A stretch of DNA of 64,000 nucleotides from Aquamicrobium sp. LC103 (GTDB lineage: Bacteria; Pseudomonadota; Alphaproteobacteria; Rhizobiales; Rhizobiaceae). Below, piece by piece: positions 47,333 through 56,709 of this stretch. Under the pieces are notes generated by a model, which did not search any database, had not been told where the DNA came from, and saw nothing but the letters and a program-made list of their open reading frames with translations. Both the position numbers and the translations under genes were made by a program. How positions within the stretch are numbered: the first letter of the stretch is position 1; each line of letters begins with the position of its first letter. Where the stretch lies: assembly GCF_001014615.2 (NCBI RefSeq), contig NZ_LBCQ02000007.1, positions 124,001-188,000 on the forward strand, in the 5' to 3' direction.

Positions 47333-48706
47333 ATGACCGCCCGCATCCTCGTCGTCGACGACATTCCGGCGAATGTGAAGCTCCTCGAGGTCCGGCTGCT
47401 CGCCGAATATTTCGAGGTCGTCACGGCGACGAGCGGCGAGGATGCGCTGGAAGCCTGCGAGAACGGCAAGATCGACGTGGTCCTGCTCGACGTGATGATG
47501 CCGGGCATGGACGGGTTCGAGGTCTGCCGGCGCCTGAAGGCCGACCCGGCCACGTCGCATATTCCCGTGGTGATGGTGACGGCGCTCGACCAGGGCGCCG
47601 ACCGCGTGCGCGGGCTGGAGGCCGGCGCCGACGATTTTCTGACCAAACCGGTCAACGACCTGCAGCTCATGACGCGGGTGAGGAGCCTGGTGCGCCTGAA
47701 GTCGCTCACCGACGAATTGCGGCTGCGCGCCTCCACCACGCGCAATATCGGCCTCGAGGAGCTTCTCAGCCGGCGCAACGCGGCCGACGATCAGCCGGCG
47801 AAGGTTTTGCTCGTCGACGAGCGGAAAAGTTCGGCCGAACGCATCGCGCGCCTGCTGCGCGGCGTTTGCGCGCTCGATGTCGCGGAGGACGCGAATGCCG
47901 CCTTTTTCCAGGCGGTCGAGGGCGGCTATGAGTGCGTCCTCATCTCGACCGGCTTCGCCGACTACGATCCGCTGCGCCTCTGCTCGCAGTTGCGTACCTT
48001 CGACCGCACCCGTTTCATTCCCATCGTGCTGCTCGCCGGCGAGGGAGAGGAGGGGCGGCTGGTGCGCGGGCTGGAGCTCGGCGTCAACGATTATCTGACG
48101 CGCCCGATCGACCGGCAGGAGCTGATCGCCCGATTGCGCACCCAGGTGCGGCGCAAGCGCTACAACGACCATCTGCGCGCGAGTGTCGCGCAGACGATAG
48201 AGATGGCGGTGACGGACGGGCTGACCGGGCTGCACAACCGGCGCTATCTCGACAGCCATCTGGCGACCTTGTTCGAGCGCGCCTCCAGCCGTCGACGCCC
48301 GCTTTCGCTGATGATCACCGACATCGACCGCTTCAAGTCGGTCAACGACACGTGGGGCCACGACGCCGGCGACGACGTGCTGCGCGAATTCGCCTCGCGG
48401 CTCAGGAAGAACGTGCGCGGCATCGATCTCGCCTGCCGCCTGGGCGGGGAGGAGTTCGTCGTCGTTATGCCGGAAACCGAGGCTTCGGTGGCGGAAAAGG
48501 TTGCCGAGCGCATACGCGCCCAGATCGCCGCGACGCCGTTTCCGATCGGCAAGGACGGCGAGGCGATAGAGGTGACGATCAGCGTCGGCGTGGCCGGGCT
48601 GAAGCTGGCCGGCGACACCGTGGCGGATTTGATGAAGCGGGCCGACGTCGCGCTCTACGAGGCGAAGAACGGCGGCCGCAACAGGGTCGTGGCCAACGCC
48701 GCCTGA
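47333..48706 (+). CDS. pleD: PleD, response regulator diguanylate cyclase
   Basis: A 457-residue protein with the REC-REC-GGDEF architecture. REC1 has phosphoacceptor Asp53 (LLDVMMPGMDG) and Lys105 (LTKPVND); REC2 (~155-270) is the degenerate adaptor with TRPID; the GGDEF domain has active site GGEEF (371-375) and an I-site RGID (362-365). It makes c-di-GMP on phosphorylation and drives the swarmer-to-stalked type transition. I take ATG 47333. Together with divK it forms the conserved cell-cycle pair. Confidence 0.96.
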   Translation: MTARILVVDDIPANVKLLEVRLLAEYFEVVTATSGEDALEACENGKIDVVLLDVMMPGMDGFEVCRRLKADPATSHIPVVMVTALDQGADRVRGLEAGADDFLTKPVNDLQLMTRVRSLVRLKSLTDELRLRASTTRNIGLEELLSRRNAADDQPAKVLLVDERKSSAERIARLLRGVCALDVAEDANAAFFQAVEGGYECVLISTGFADYDPLRLCSQLRTFDRTRFIPIVLLAGEGEEGRLVRGLELGVNDYLTRPIDRQELIARLRTQVRRKRYNDHLRASVAQTIEMAVTDGLTGLHNRRYLDSHLATLFERASSRRRPLSLMITDIDRFKSVNDTWGHDAGDDVLREFASRLRKNVRGIDLACRLGGEEFVVVMPETEASVAEKVAERIRAQIAATPFPIGKDGEAIEVTISVGVAGLKLAGDTVADLMKRADVALYEAKNGGRNRVVANAA

Positions 48707-48800
48707 ACGGGCATGAGGCGCTCGTCATGGCCAACGAAAGGCCCGCCAGCATCCCGCCGCGGCCAAAATTTACCCTATTGCCAGCGATTCGGTTCGATGG

Positions 48801-48962
48801 TTAAGAAATAGTTGATTTTCGATCGCCGCCGGGTAATGTCCACAGCGGCGATAGGTCGATGACGAGGGTAATCCGGTTCGACCTGTCCAATCGACACCCC
48901 ATGATGCTCAGGTCCGCCGCATCTCCTGGGTCCGTGGGGTCGGTCGGCCGGCCCTGGCGCAT
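48801..48962 (-). CDS. Candidate small protein (53 aa), unknown
   Basis: A 53-codon frame from ATG 48962 to TAA 48801, preceded by GAGGAGG with a 5-bp spacer, one of the best ribosome binding sites in the window. The predicted peptide begins MRQGRPTDPTDPGDAADLS and contains RLDRSNRITLVIDLSPLWTL, a short hydrophobic stretch. It is downstream of rpmG's terminator on the same strand. I recognise no family. It could be real or a coincidence in GC-rich DNA; conservation would decide. Confidence 0.35.
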   Translation of the reverse strand: MRQGRPTDPTDPGDAADLSIMGCRLDRSNRITLVIDLSPLWTLPGGDRKSTIS

Positions 48963-49040
48963 AGTGGCCTCCTCGTACCGCTGCCAGAAAGCCGGCCGAC
49001 CCCCTTATCTCCCAAAATCCCGCCATAGTCCGTGGAAACG

Positions 49041-49065
49041 AAAAACGCCGCCCGAAGGCGGCGTT
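49041..49065 (-). terminator. Rho-independent terminator of rpmG
   Basis: On the minus strand a 9-bp perfect stem AACGCCGCC/GGCGGCGTT with a tight TTCG loop is followed by TTT, 22 bp after the rpmG stop codon. Confidence 0.9.
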
Positions 49066-49087
49066 CTGAACGTCTCGGAACCAGATC

Positions 49088-49255
49088 CTACTTGATCTTG
49101 GTTTCCTTGAACTCGACGTGCTTCTTCGCAATCGGGTCATATTTGCGCTTCGTCATCTTCTCGGTCATCGTGCGGCTGTTTTTGCTCGTGACGTAGAAGA
49201 AACCGGTGTCGGCAGTCGACAGAAGCTTGATCTTGATGGTCGTAGCCTTGGCCAT
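49088..49255 (-). CDS. rpmG: 50S ribosomal protein L33
   Basis: A 55-residue protein reading [20 protein letters not shown], then [13 protein letters not shown] and ending [11 protein letters not shown]. It matches bacterial L33 of the cysteine-free type (no CxxC zinc motif), consistent with the usual alphaproteobacterial form. It has its own promoter (49334-49361) and terminator (49041-49065), so it is an independent unit. Its position after divK-pleD is conserved in rhizobia. Confidence 0.96.
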   Translation of the reverse strand: MAKATTIKIKLLSTADTGFFYVTSKNSRTMTEKMTKRKYDPIAKKHVEFKETKIK

Positions 49256-49333
49256 TTGTTTCGTCCGCTATTTGAAAAACCGGTTGCCGCAGGAGAACGG
49301 GAACCAGGCCCGAATGCGGAAAACTTGGCGCGA

Positions 49334-49361
49334 CACATAAAGAACATGCGCCGAAAGTCAA
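49334..49361 (-). promoter_or_regulatory. Sigma-70-type promoter of rpmG
   Basis: On the minus strand, TTGACT (49356-49361, within CTTGAC), a 16-bp spacer and TATGTG (49334-49339) lie ~80 bp before the rpmG start. CTTGAC is the preferred -35 core in rhizobia. It overlaps the last codon of the MFS gene. Confidence 0.6.
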
Positions 49362-50545
49362 GCCCGTCCCGAACTCGATAGCCGAAAGACCGCCAGAACG
49401 AGATAGGAGCCGAAGAACAGGCAGATCGACCAGGCGAACCCGTCCGGACCGAAGAGGTCCATGCCAATGCCGATGAACTGCGGACCGAGCAGCATGCCGA
49501 CGCCGTAGCAGAAGACGAAGGCGGCATTGGCGGAGGCGAGGTCGCGGCCGGAAAGGCGGGAGCCGAGATGCGCGAGCCCGATCGTGTAGAGCCCGGCCAC
49601 GACGCCGCCCCAGGCGAAGAGTATGGCCGCGCTCAACGGCCAGTGGCCGGCGGTGAAGGGGAGGGCGATCATGCCGGCGAGACCCACCGCGGCGCACACC
49701 GCCAGCAGATAGCGGCGGTCGGGCATCCTGTCGCTGAGAAGACCAAGCGGTATTTGCAGGAGCACGTTGCCGAGCCCGACCGCGGTCAGGAGCAGCGCGG
49801 CGTCGGCCTCGCTGTAGCCGATGCGCGCCCCGTAGACGGGGAAGAGGGCGAAGCCGCCCGTCTCCACCGCGCCGAAGACCAGCACCGCCGCCGTCGCCAT
49901 CGGCACCAGGAAGATATAGCGGGCGAGGCCGGTATTGCTTTCTCCCTTGCTCCGAATGCTCGGGCTTTCCCTGTAGGCTGCCAGGACAGGCACCGCGGCC
50001 AGCATCACGAGCGCAAAGGCAATGCCGAAGGGCAGGAAGCCGCTGCTGCCCACCTGCGCGAAGAGCCAAGGCCCGAAGGCGAAGCCGAGCGACAGCACGG
50101 TTGCATAGAGGCCGAGCACGAGGCCGCGGCGATGCGGCGGGGCGGAGCTCGAAATCCAGAACTCGGACAGGATGAACAGCACCGTGAGCGCGAAATGCAG
50201 GATCGCGCGCAACGGAAACCACATCCAGAAGGCGGGTGCGGCGTAGAAGCCGACGAAGGCGATGCCGCCGGCGACGATCATTGCCAGCATGGTCCAGACC
50301 ACGCCGAAACGCGCGGCGAGCGGAATCGCGAAGGGCGCCGCCACGATCGAGGCGATGCCGGCGACCGCCGTGTTGGCGCCGATCGTCGTGGCGGAATAGC
50401 CGCGCGTTTCGAGAATCACGCTCAAGAGCGGCACCCCGAGCCCGATCGCGATGCCGACGACGCTTATCGATGCGATTGCCGCCGCGATCGACAGCCAGCG
50501 CATTTCCGCGCAGGCGCGCTCTTCGTCGGACACAATGCTTTCCAT
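49358..50545 (-). CDS. MFS transporter
   Basis: A 395-residue major facilitator with about twelve hydrophobic segments. The inter-repeat motif GLLSDRMPDRRYLL (between TM 8 and 9) and the N-terminal half pattern GYSATTIGANTAVAGIASIVAAPFAIPLAARFG support the assignment. Residues GLGVPLLSVILETRGYS are like the YcaD or sugar/drug-type MFS subgroup. The substrate cannot be named. It lies 13 bp downstream of the NUDIX gene on the same strand. Confidence 0.9.
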   Translation of the reverse strand: MESIVSDEERACAEMRWLSIAAAIASISVVGIAIGLGVPLLSVILETRGYSATTIGANTAVAGIASIVAAPFAIPLAARFGVVWTMLAMIVAGGIAFVGFYAAPAFWMWFPLRAILHFALTVLFILSEFWISSSAPPHRRGLVLGLYATVLSLGFAFGPWLFAQVGSSGFLPFGIAFALVMLAAVPVLAAYRESPSIRSKGESNTGLARYIFLVPMATAAVLVFGAVETGGFALFPVYGARIGYSEADAALLLTAVGLGNVLLQIPLGLLSDRMPDRRYLLAVCAAVGLAGMIALPFTAGHWPLSAAILFAWGGVVAGLYTIGLAHLGSRLSGRDLASANAAFVFCYGVGMLLGPQFIGIGMDLFGPDGFAWSICLFFGSYLVLAVFRLSSSGRA

Positions 50546-50558
50546 GCTTGGGGAAGTC

Positions 50559-51299
50559 CTAGAGGATATCGCGCCGAAAGCGGTTGTGGCGGAGGCGATA
50601 GAAGGGAACGGGACCGCCCGGCCGCAGGCTGGGATCGTCTTTCAGACGAGCCTCGATGTCGCCCAGGACGGTCCGCGTGATGGATGGGATGTCGGCGAGT
50701 TTCGCCTCGTCGATCGGCAGCCAGACGAGTTCCTCCAACTCGTTGGTGGGCCCGCCCTCGGCGAGCGCAACCGCCACGTCCTCCCTCCAGGCGGCGAGAA
50801 AGCGCGTGTCGAAGCGGCGCACGCGTCCAGGCGGCGTGATCGCGCGCGCAACGAAGCGCAGCGCCTCCAGCGACGGCTGGACGCCGTGGTCGGAAAAGCC
50901 CTGCCAGTCCGCTTTCGTCGTCTGGAACTCCCCCTTCCTGCCGATGAGCAGGCCGGCTTCCTCATAGGTTTCGCGGACGGCGGAAAGCGCGATCGCGCGG
51001 GCGCGTGTCGTGCTCGCGCGCGAGCCGGTGCCGGCCAGCTTGCGCTCCTCTTCCGGATGCAGGCCCGAGACCACCTGGATGCGGCTGTCGGCGGGGTCGG
51101 TGCGTCCGCCCGGAAAGACGAACTTGCCCGGCATGAAGGCGTGCCTCATGTGGCGGCGGCCCATCAGCACCTTGAAACGCCCGCCGGCGCGGTCCAGCAG
51201 GATCAGGGTCGCGGCATCGCGTGGCCGCTTCGGCCCGCTCCCGATGGCGAAATCCTTGCTTTCCGCCTGGTCGATTTCAGCGCGTGTCATGCCTTCCAT
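50559..51299 (-). CDS. NUDIX hydrolase (NUDT19-like)
   Basis: A 246-residue NUDIX protein. The catalytic box appears as ALSAVRETYEEAGLL with the upstream glycine-rich loop FVFPGGRTDPADS separated by an insertion, as in NUDT19/CoA-diphosphatase-like proteins. AATLILLDRAGGRFKVLMGRR opens the domain. The ATG at 51299 has GGAGGA 6 bp upstream; codons beyond it lack support. The substrate is probably a nucleoside-diphosphate derivative, not determined. Confidence 0.9.
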   Translation of the reverse strand: MEGMTRAEIDQAESKDFAIGSGPKRPRDAATLILLDRAGGRFKVLMGRRHMRHAFMPGKFVFPGGRTDPADSRIQVVSGLHPEEERKLAGTGSRASTTRARAIALSAVRETYEEAGLLIGRKGEFQTTKADWQGFSDHGVQPSLEALRFVARAITPPGRVRRFDTRFLAAWREDVAVALAEGGPTNELEELVWLPIDEAKLADIPSITRTVLGDIEARLKDDPSLRPGGPVPFYRLRHNRFRRDIL

Positions 51300-51352
51300 G
51301 CCGTGTCCTCCTTGCACGCCGAAATTGCTTGGCTGGCTCCGAACATGCTGGA

Positions 51353-51784
51353 TCAAACCTCGGGATGGGTTTCCAGCGCGTCCTCTTCGCCGCTGAAGCC
51401 ATGCATTCTAAGAGCCCATTGCAGGCCGACGACCGCGCCCTTCACGGGCTGCAGCAGCGCGAGCGTGCCGACCAGCGTCAGCGGTACCCAGATCGCCAGA
51501 TGCTGCCATGTCGACAGCGACACCATCGTCTCGACGCCCATGAAGGCGCCCACGACGATGTGGCCGACTATGAAGATGACGAGATAGGCCGGCAGGTCGT
51601 CGGCGCGGTGGTGATGATATTCCTCGCCGCAGCTGTCGCAGGCATTGCTCACCTTGAGAAAGGAGGAGAAAAGCCTGCCTTCGCCGCAATGCGGGCAGCG
51701 GCCGAGAAAACCCCGCCACATCGACTGCATCAGCGGGCGCTCGGCGGGCGAGCCGGCGGCCGGGCCGAAAACCTGTTCTTCCAT
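51353..51784 (-). CDS. DUF983 domain-containing membrane protein
   Basis: A 143-residue protein with a zinc-ribbon-like motif (GRCPHCGEGRLF ... SNACDSCGEEYHHHRADD) followed by two transmembrane segments (AYLVIFIVGHIVVGAFM and LAIWVPLTLVGTLALLQ). This is DUF983. Its ATG overlaps the rnr stop by one base (TAATG), so translation is coupled to RNase R. Function unknown; the rnr-DUF983 linkage is widespread in Alphaproteobacteria. Confidence 0.93.
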   Translation of the reverse strand: MEEQVFGPAAGSPAERPLMQSMWRGFLGRCPHCGEGRLFSSFLKVSNACDSCGEEYHHHRADDLPAYLVIFIVGHIVVGAFMGVETMVSLSTWQHLAIWVPLTLVGTLALLQPVKGAVVGLQWALRMHGFSGEEDALETHPEV

Positions 51785-54102
51785 TATCGTCTCCTTGCGC
51801 GTCCGGACTTGCCGGGTCTGCGCGGTTGAGCCCGCCGTCCCTTCGACTTGTGAAAGGACTGCTTCGATCCGGGCAGCGGCTTCGGCTCGCTCAACATCTC
51901 GAACCGCATCGCGCCGGCCATCGGCGCGACCTCGATCAGCCGAACCTCGACCTGATCGGCGAGCTGGTACCCTTTGCCCGTCCGCTCGCCGAAAAGCGCG
52001 CGCGCGGCTTCGTCGAATATATAATAGTCGTCGCCGAGCGATGACACGGGTATGAAGCCGTCCGCGCCATATTGTGGCAGCTGCACGAACAGGCCTGCCT
52101 TGGTGACGCCGGAGACGCGTCCCTGGAAACTCTCGTCGACGCGGGTTGCGAGATGGGTCGCGATCAGCCTGTCCACGGTCTCGCGCTCGGCGGCCATGGC
52201 GCGGCGTTCGGCGGTCGAGATCAGCGCGGAAATTTCCTCAAGCCGCGCTTCCTCGTCACGCGTCAGCCCTTCGTTTCCAAGGCCCAGCGAGCCGATCAGG
52301 CTGCGATGGACGATCAGATCGGCATAGCGGCGGATGGGCGAGGTGAAGTGCGCGTAGCGTCTCAGATTCAGGCCGAAATGGCCGATATTGTCGGGCGAAT
52401 AGACGGCTTGGCTCTGCGAGCGCAGCACCACCTCGTTGACGAGCGCCTCATGCTCGGCACCCTCCACCCGCGACAATATGCCGTTGAACTGGGCCGGCCG
52501 CATCTGTGCTCCGCGCGCGAGCGAGATGCCCAAAGTATGCAGGAACTCGCGCAGCGATTCCTGTTTGGCGAGCGAGGGCGCGTCATGGATGCGGTAGACC
52601 AGCGGCTGCCGCTTCGCCTCGAGTGTCTCGGCGGCTGCGACGTTCGCCTGGATCATGAACTCCTCGATCAGCTTGTGAGCGTCGAGCCGGTCGGGCACGA
52701 TCACGCGATCGACGGTGCCGTCCTGCTTGAGGATGATCTTGCGTTCCGGCAGATCGAGTTCGAGCGGCTGTCGTTCGTCGCGACCGCGCTTGAGCACCTT
52801 GTAGGCGTTCCACAGCGGCCTGAGAATGGGGTCGAGCAGCGGCCCTGTCTTCTCGTCCGCATTGCCGTCGATCGCCGCCTGCGCCTGGGAATAGGCGAGC
52901 TTCGCCGCGGAACGCATCATGATGCGGTGGAACGAGTGGCGGACCTTGCGGCCGTCGGCGGCGAAAGTCATGCGCACGGCGAGCGCCGGACGGTCCTCGC
53001 CCTCGCGCAGCGAGCACAGATCGTTCGAGATGCGTTCCGGGAGCATGGGGACGACGCGGTCGGGGAAATAGACGGAGTTGCCGCGCCTTAGCGCCTCGCG
53101 GTCGAGCGCGGCGCCGAAACGCACATAGGCCGCAACGTCGGCGATCGCGACGGTGACGATGAAGCCGCCGGGGTTCTTCTCGTCCGTGTCGGGCTCGGCA
53201 TGGACCGCGTCGTCGTGATCCTTGGCATCGGCCGGGTCGATGGTGACGAGCGGCAGGCCGCGCCAGTCCTCGCGGCCCTTCAGCGCCGCATGCTTCGCGG
53301 CTTCCGCTTCCTCGATCACGTCCGACGGGAAGATATGGGGTATCTCGTGCGCGTGGATGGCGATCATCGAGATCGCCTTCTCGCTGGTCATCGAACCGAG
53401 GACGGTGAGCACCTTGGCCTTCGGCAGACCGTAGCGGCCGGACTTGACGGGCTCGACCTCCACCAGGTCGCCGTTCTCGGCGCCGTTCTGGAATTCCGGA
53501 TCGACGATCAGCTCGGGCTGCCGGCGCTCCACGGGTTCGATCCTGAAGCTGCCGTCATGCATGCGCCGGAAGATGCCGAGCACGGCCTCCTCGCGCTTGT
53601 CGAATATCCTGATGACGCGCGCGGTGTATGCCGGGTCGGCCTCGTCGTCCGTCGGGAAAACCTTCGCGAGCACCCGGTCGCCGATGCCCGGCACCGGCCC
53701 TTTCGCCGCGCGGGGCGTCCTTATCGAAACCGTCGGAATCGACCTGTTGTCGTCATGCTGCTCGGCGGGGCGGGCGAGCAGCAGGCCGTCCGCGTCGCGG
53801 GAAAAGACGTCGAGCACGACGACATGGGGCAGGGCGCCCGGCCGTGCCATGCGCTTGGCGCGTTTCTGCAGCAGGCCCTCGTCCTGCATTTCCCGCAGGG
53901 TTTCCTTCAGCCAGACACGGCCTTCGCCCTTGAGGCCGAAGGCGCGCGCGATCTCGCGCTTGCCGCCCTGGTCAGGATTTTCGGTTATGAATTTGAGGAT
54001 TTCGTCGCGCGTCGGACGATGCTCGCGGCCCTCGCCGCCGGACGCGCCTGTGCCGCGCTTCGATACGCCGCCCGCCTTGCGCCCGAAGATACGTTTGGCC
54101 AA
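51784..54102 (-). CDS. rnr: Ribonuclease R
   Basis: A 772-residue 3'-5' exoribonuclease of the RNB family. N-terminal winged helix (GKREIARAFGL), cold-shock domains, the RNB catalytic core (DPADAKDHDDAV, YFPDRVVPMLPERISNDLCSL, HFTSPIRRYADLIVHR) and the S1 domain (FQGRVSGVTKAGLFVQL) are in order, ending with a basic Arg/Lys tail. The start appears to be TTG at 54102 with GAGGA ~10 bp upstream, 6 bp after topA. It degrades structured RNA. Confidence 0.95.
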   Translation of the reverse strand: MAKRIFGRKAGGVSKRGTGASGGEGREHRPTRDEILKFITENPDQGGKREIARAFGLKGEGRVWLKETLREMQDEGLLQKRAKRMARPGALPHVVVLDVFSRDADGLLLARPAEQHDDNRSIPTVSIRTPRAAKGPVPGIGDRVLAKVFPTDDEADPAYTARVIRIFDKREEAVLGIFRRMHDGSFRIEPVERRQPELIVDPEFQNGAENGDLVEVEPVKSGRYGLPKAKVLTVLGSMTSEKAISMIAIHAHEIPHIFPSDVIEEAEAAKHAALKGREDWRGLPLVTIDPADAKDHDDAVHAEPDTDEKNPGGFIVTVAIADVAAYVRFGAALDREALRRGNSVYFPDRVVPMLPERISNDLCSLREGEDRPALAVRMTFAADGRKVRHSFHRIMMRSAAKLAYSQAQAAIDGNADEKTGPLLDPILRPLWNAYKVLKRGRDERQPLELDLPERKIILKQDGTVDRVIVPDRLDAHKLIEEFMIQANVAAAETLEAKRQPLVYRIHDAPSLAKQESLREFLHTLGISLARGAQMRPAQFNGILSRVEGAEHEALVNEVVLRSQSQAVYSPDNIGHFGLNLRRYAHFTSPIRRYADLIVHRSLIGSLGLGNEGLTRDEEARLEEISALISTAERRAMAAERETVDRLIATHLATRVDESFQGRVSGVTKAGLFVQLPQYGADGFIPVSSLGDDYYIFDEAARALFGERTGKGYQLADQVEVRLIEVAPMAGAMRFEMLSEPKPLPGSKQSFHKSKGRRAQPRRPGKSGRARRR

Positions 54103-54108
54103 TTCGCG

Positions 54109-56709
54109 CTATTCCTCTTTTTTCGCAGTCTTCTTTGCCGCGGGCTTCTTTGCGGCTGCTTTCCTCGCCGGCGCTTTCTTGCCGCCGCCCTTGCCGGCTT
54201 TCTCGGCGATCAGCGCCAGTGCTTCCTCGACCGTGACCGCGGCCGGGTCCTTGCCCTTGGGAAGGGTGGCGTTGACCTTGCCCCAGTTCACATAGGGGCC
54301 GTAGCGGCCGTCGCGCACCGTGATCTTGCCGCCGTCGTCGGGATGTTCGCCGAGTTCCTTGAGCGCGGCCGGTGCGGCGCGCCCCTTGCCGTTGGCGAAT
54401 TTCGACTTCTTTTCCGCCAGCACGGTGACGGCGCGGTTCAACCCGATCGAGAAGACATCCTCGATCGATTCGAGATTGGCGTAGGTTCCGTCATGCAGCA
54501 CGAACGGCCCGTAGCGGCCGAGGCCGGCCGAGATCATCTTGCCGCTTTCGGGATGCTTGCCGACGTCGCGCGGCAGTGCCAGCAGCGCCAGCGCCTTTTC
54601 GTGATCGATCGTGTCCGGGGTCCAGCCCTTCGGGAGGCTGGAGCGCTTGGCGTCCTTGCCTTCTCCACGCTGCACGTAGGGGCCGAAACGGCCGCTCTTC
54701 AGGTAGATCTCCTCATTGGTGTAGGGATCCTTGCCCAGCATTTTGTCGCCGTTGACGCCGGCCGCCGGCTCGCCATTGCCGTTGACCTCCTCGCCCAGCT
54801 GCCGCGTGAAGCCGCATTCGGGATAGTTGGAGCAGCCGACGAAGGCACCGAACTTGCCGAGCTTTAGCGAGAGCTTGCCGTTGCCGCATTTGGGGCAGAT
54901 GCGCGGATCGGAGCCGTCCTCGCGCGGCGGGAAGACCAGCGGCGCGAGTTCCTCGTTCAGCGCGTCGAGCACGTCGGTGACGCGCAACTCCTTGATCCCG
55001 TCGACATGGCCGGAAAAATCCTTCCAGAAGTCGCGCAGCACGTCCTTCCAGGAAAGCTTGCCGTCGGAAATCTCGTCCAGCTTCTCCTCGAGCGCCGCGG
55101 TGAAATCATACTCGACATAGCGATCGAAGAAGCTTTCGAGGAACGCCGTGACCAGCCGGCCCTTGGCCTGCGGCACGAGCCGGCGCTTGTCTATGGTGAC
55201 ATAGTCGCGGTCCTCGAGCGTCTTCAGCGTCGCGGCATAGGTGGAGGGCCGCCCGATGCCGAGCTCTTCCATCTTCCTGATCAGCGAGGCTTCCGAGTAG
55301 CGCGGCGGTGGTTCCGTGGTGTGCTGCGTCACCGTCACCGACTTGCGCGACAGCTCCTCGCCGGAACGGATTTCCGGCAGACGACGGCTTTCCTCGTCTT
55401 CGGCGTCCTCTTCCTTCTGTTCGGTATAGGCGGCGAGGAAACCGTCGAAGCGGATCACCGAGCCGACGGCGCGCAGGCCGGCGGTGCGGCCGCCGTTCCT
55501 GGCCTCGATCTCAACCGTGGTGCGCTCGATCTCGGCCGGCTGCATCTGGCTCGCGATCGCGCGCTTCCAGACAATCTCGTAGAGGCGCGCCTGATCGGTG
55601 TCGAGATATTTGCGCACCTGCGCCGGCAAGCGTCGGAAATCCGTCGGACGGATCGCCTCGTGAGCCTCCTGCGCGTTCTTGGCCTTGGTGGAATAGTAAC
55701 GCGGCTTTTCCGGCAGGTAGCGGTCGCCAAATTCATGGCCGATCGCCGAGCGCGCGGCCGAAATCGCCTCCGGTGCCATCTGCACGCCGTCGGTACGCAT
55801 ATAGGTGATCAGGCCGGTCGTCTCGCCGCCGATGTCGATGCCCTCGTAGAGCCGCTGGGCGACCTGCATGGTGCGGGATGCCGAGAAGCCGAGCTGGGAG
55901 GAAGCGGCCTGCTGCAGCGTCGAGGTGGTAAACGGCGGCGCTGGATTGCGTTTGGTCGGTTTGGCCTCGACCGAGAGCGCGCGGAAGGCGGCGCCTTCCA
56001 GCATCGCCTTGATGTCCCCGGCCTGCTCCTTGGTCTTGATGTCGAGCTTCTGGAGCTTCTTGCCTTCGAAGGCGGTGAGGCGCGCCTCGAATTCCTCCAG
56101 GCGCGGCGTCGCAAGAAGGGCCGACAGCAGCCAGTAGTCTTCGCGAACGAAGCGTTCGATCTCCGATTCGCGGTCGCAGACGAGGCGCAGCGCCACCGAT
56201 TGGACGCGCCCGGCCGAGCGCGCGCCGGGCAGCTTGCGCCACAGCACCGGCGAGAGCGTGAAGCCGACGAGATAGTCAAGCGCGCGGCGCGCCAGATAGG
56301 CGTCGACGAGCGGCGCGTCGATATCGCGCGGATTGGCCATCGCATCGAGTACCGACTGCTTGGTGATCGCGTTGAAGACCACGCGCTTGACCGGCTTGTC
56401 CTTCAGCGCCTTCTTCTGCCGCAGCACCTCCAGCACGTGCCAGGAAATGGCCTCGCCCTCGCGGTCGGGGTCGGTTGCGAGGATCAGGCCGTCGGCGTCC
56501 TTGACCGCCTTTGCGATGTCGGAGAGACGCTTGGAGGAGGGGCTGTCGACCTCCCAGGACATGGCGAAGTCCTCGTCGGGCCTGACCGAACCGTCCTTGG
56601 CCGGCAGGTCGCGCACGTGACCGAAGGAAGCCAGAACCTTGTAGTTCGAGCCGAGATATTTGTTGATTGTCTTGGCCTTGGCTGGCGATTCGACGACGAC
56701 GACGTCCAT
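54109..56709 (-). CDS. topA: DNA topoisomerase I (type IA)
   Basis: An 866-residue type IA topoisomerase relaxing negative supercoils. The TOPRIM domain (VVVESPAKAKTI, LATDPDREGEAISWH), SAGRVQSVALRLV, the active-site Tyr in GLITYMRTDG (~residue 302), one four-Cys zinc ribbon (CPKCGNGK ... CSNYPEC) and C-terminal repeats of the GRYGPFVLH / GRYGPYVNWG type are visible. The C-terminus is Lys/Ala-rich (KKAPARKAAAKKPAAKK). It is upstream of rnr and starts a topA-rnr-DUF983 unit. Confidence 0.97.
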   Translation of the reverse strand: MDVVVVESPAKAKTINKYLGSNYKVLASFGHVRDLPAKDGSVRPDEDFAMSWEVDSPSSKRLSDIAKAVKDADGLILATDPDREGEAISWHVLEVLRQKKALKDKPVKRVVFNAITKQSVLDAMANPRDIDAPLVDAYLARRALDYLVGFTLSPVLWRKLPGARSAGRVQSVALRLVCDRESEIERFVREDYWLLSALLATPRLEEFEARLTAFEGKKLQKLDIKTKEQAGDIKAMLEGAAFRALSVEAKPTKRNPAPPFTTSTLQQAASSQLGFSASRTMQVAQRLYEGIDIGGETTGLITYMRTDGVQMAPEAISAARSAIGHEFGDRYLPEKPRYYSTKAKNAQEAHEAIRPTDFRRLPAQVRKYLDTDQARLYEIVWKRAIASQMQPAEIERTTVEIEARNGGRTAGLRAVGSVIRFDGFLAAYTEQKEEDAEDEESRRLPEIRSGEELSRKSVTVTQHTTEPPPRYSEASLIRKMEELGIGRPSTYAATLKTLEDRDYVTIDKRRLVPQAKGRLVTAFLESFFDRYVEYDFTAALEEKLDEISDGKLSWKDVLRDFWKDFSGHVDGIKELRVTDVLDALNEELAPLVFPPREDGSDPRICPKCGNGKLSLKLGKFGAFVGCSNYPECGFTRQLGEEVNGNGEPAAGVNGDKMLGKDPYTNEEIYLKSGRFGPYVQRGEGKDAKRSSLPKGWTPDTIDHEKALALLALPRDVGKHPESGKMISAGLGRYGPFVLHDGTYANLESIEDVFSIGLNRAVTVLAEKKSKFANGKGRAAPAALKELGEHPDDGGKITVRDGRYGPYVNWGKVNATLPKGKDPAAVTVEEALALIAEKAGKGGGKKAPARKAAAKKPAAKKTAKKEE

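Larger units (their letters stand above)
48707..49087. other. 381-bp interval between pleD and rpmG
   Basis: The gap between convergent pleD and rpmG holds the rpmG terminator (49041-49065) and a minus-strand small ORF with a strong ribosome binding site (48801-48962). I see no clear plus-strand terminator for pleD and no RNA gene. Confidence 0.5.

Noticed and set aside
48859-49095. A 78-codon plus-strand frame between pleD and rpmG
   Set aside because: No ribosome binding site, odd composition, and it runs through the rpmG terminator.
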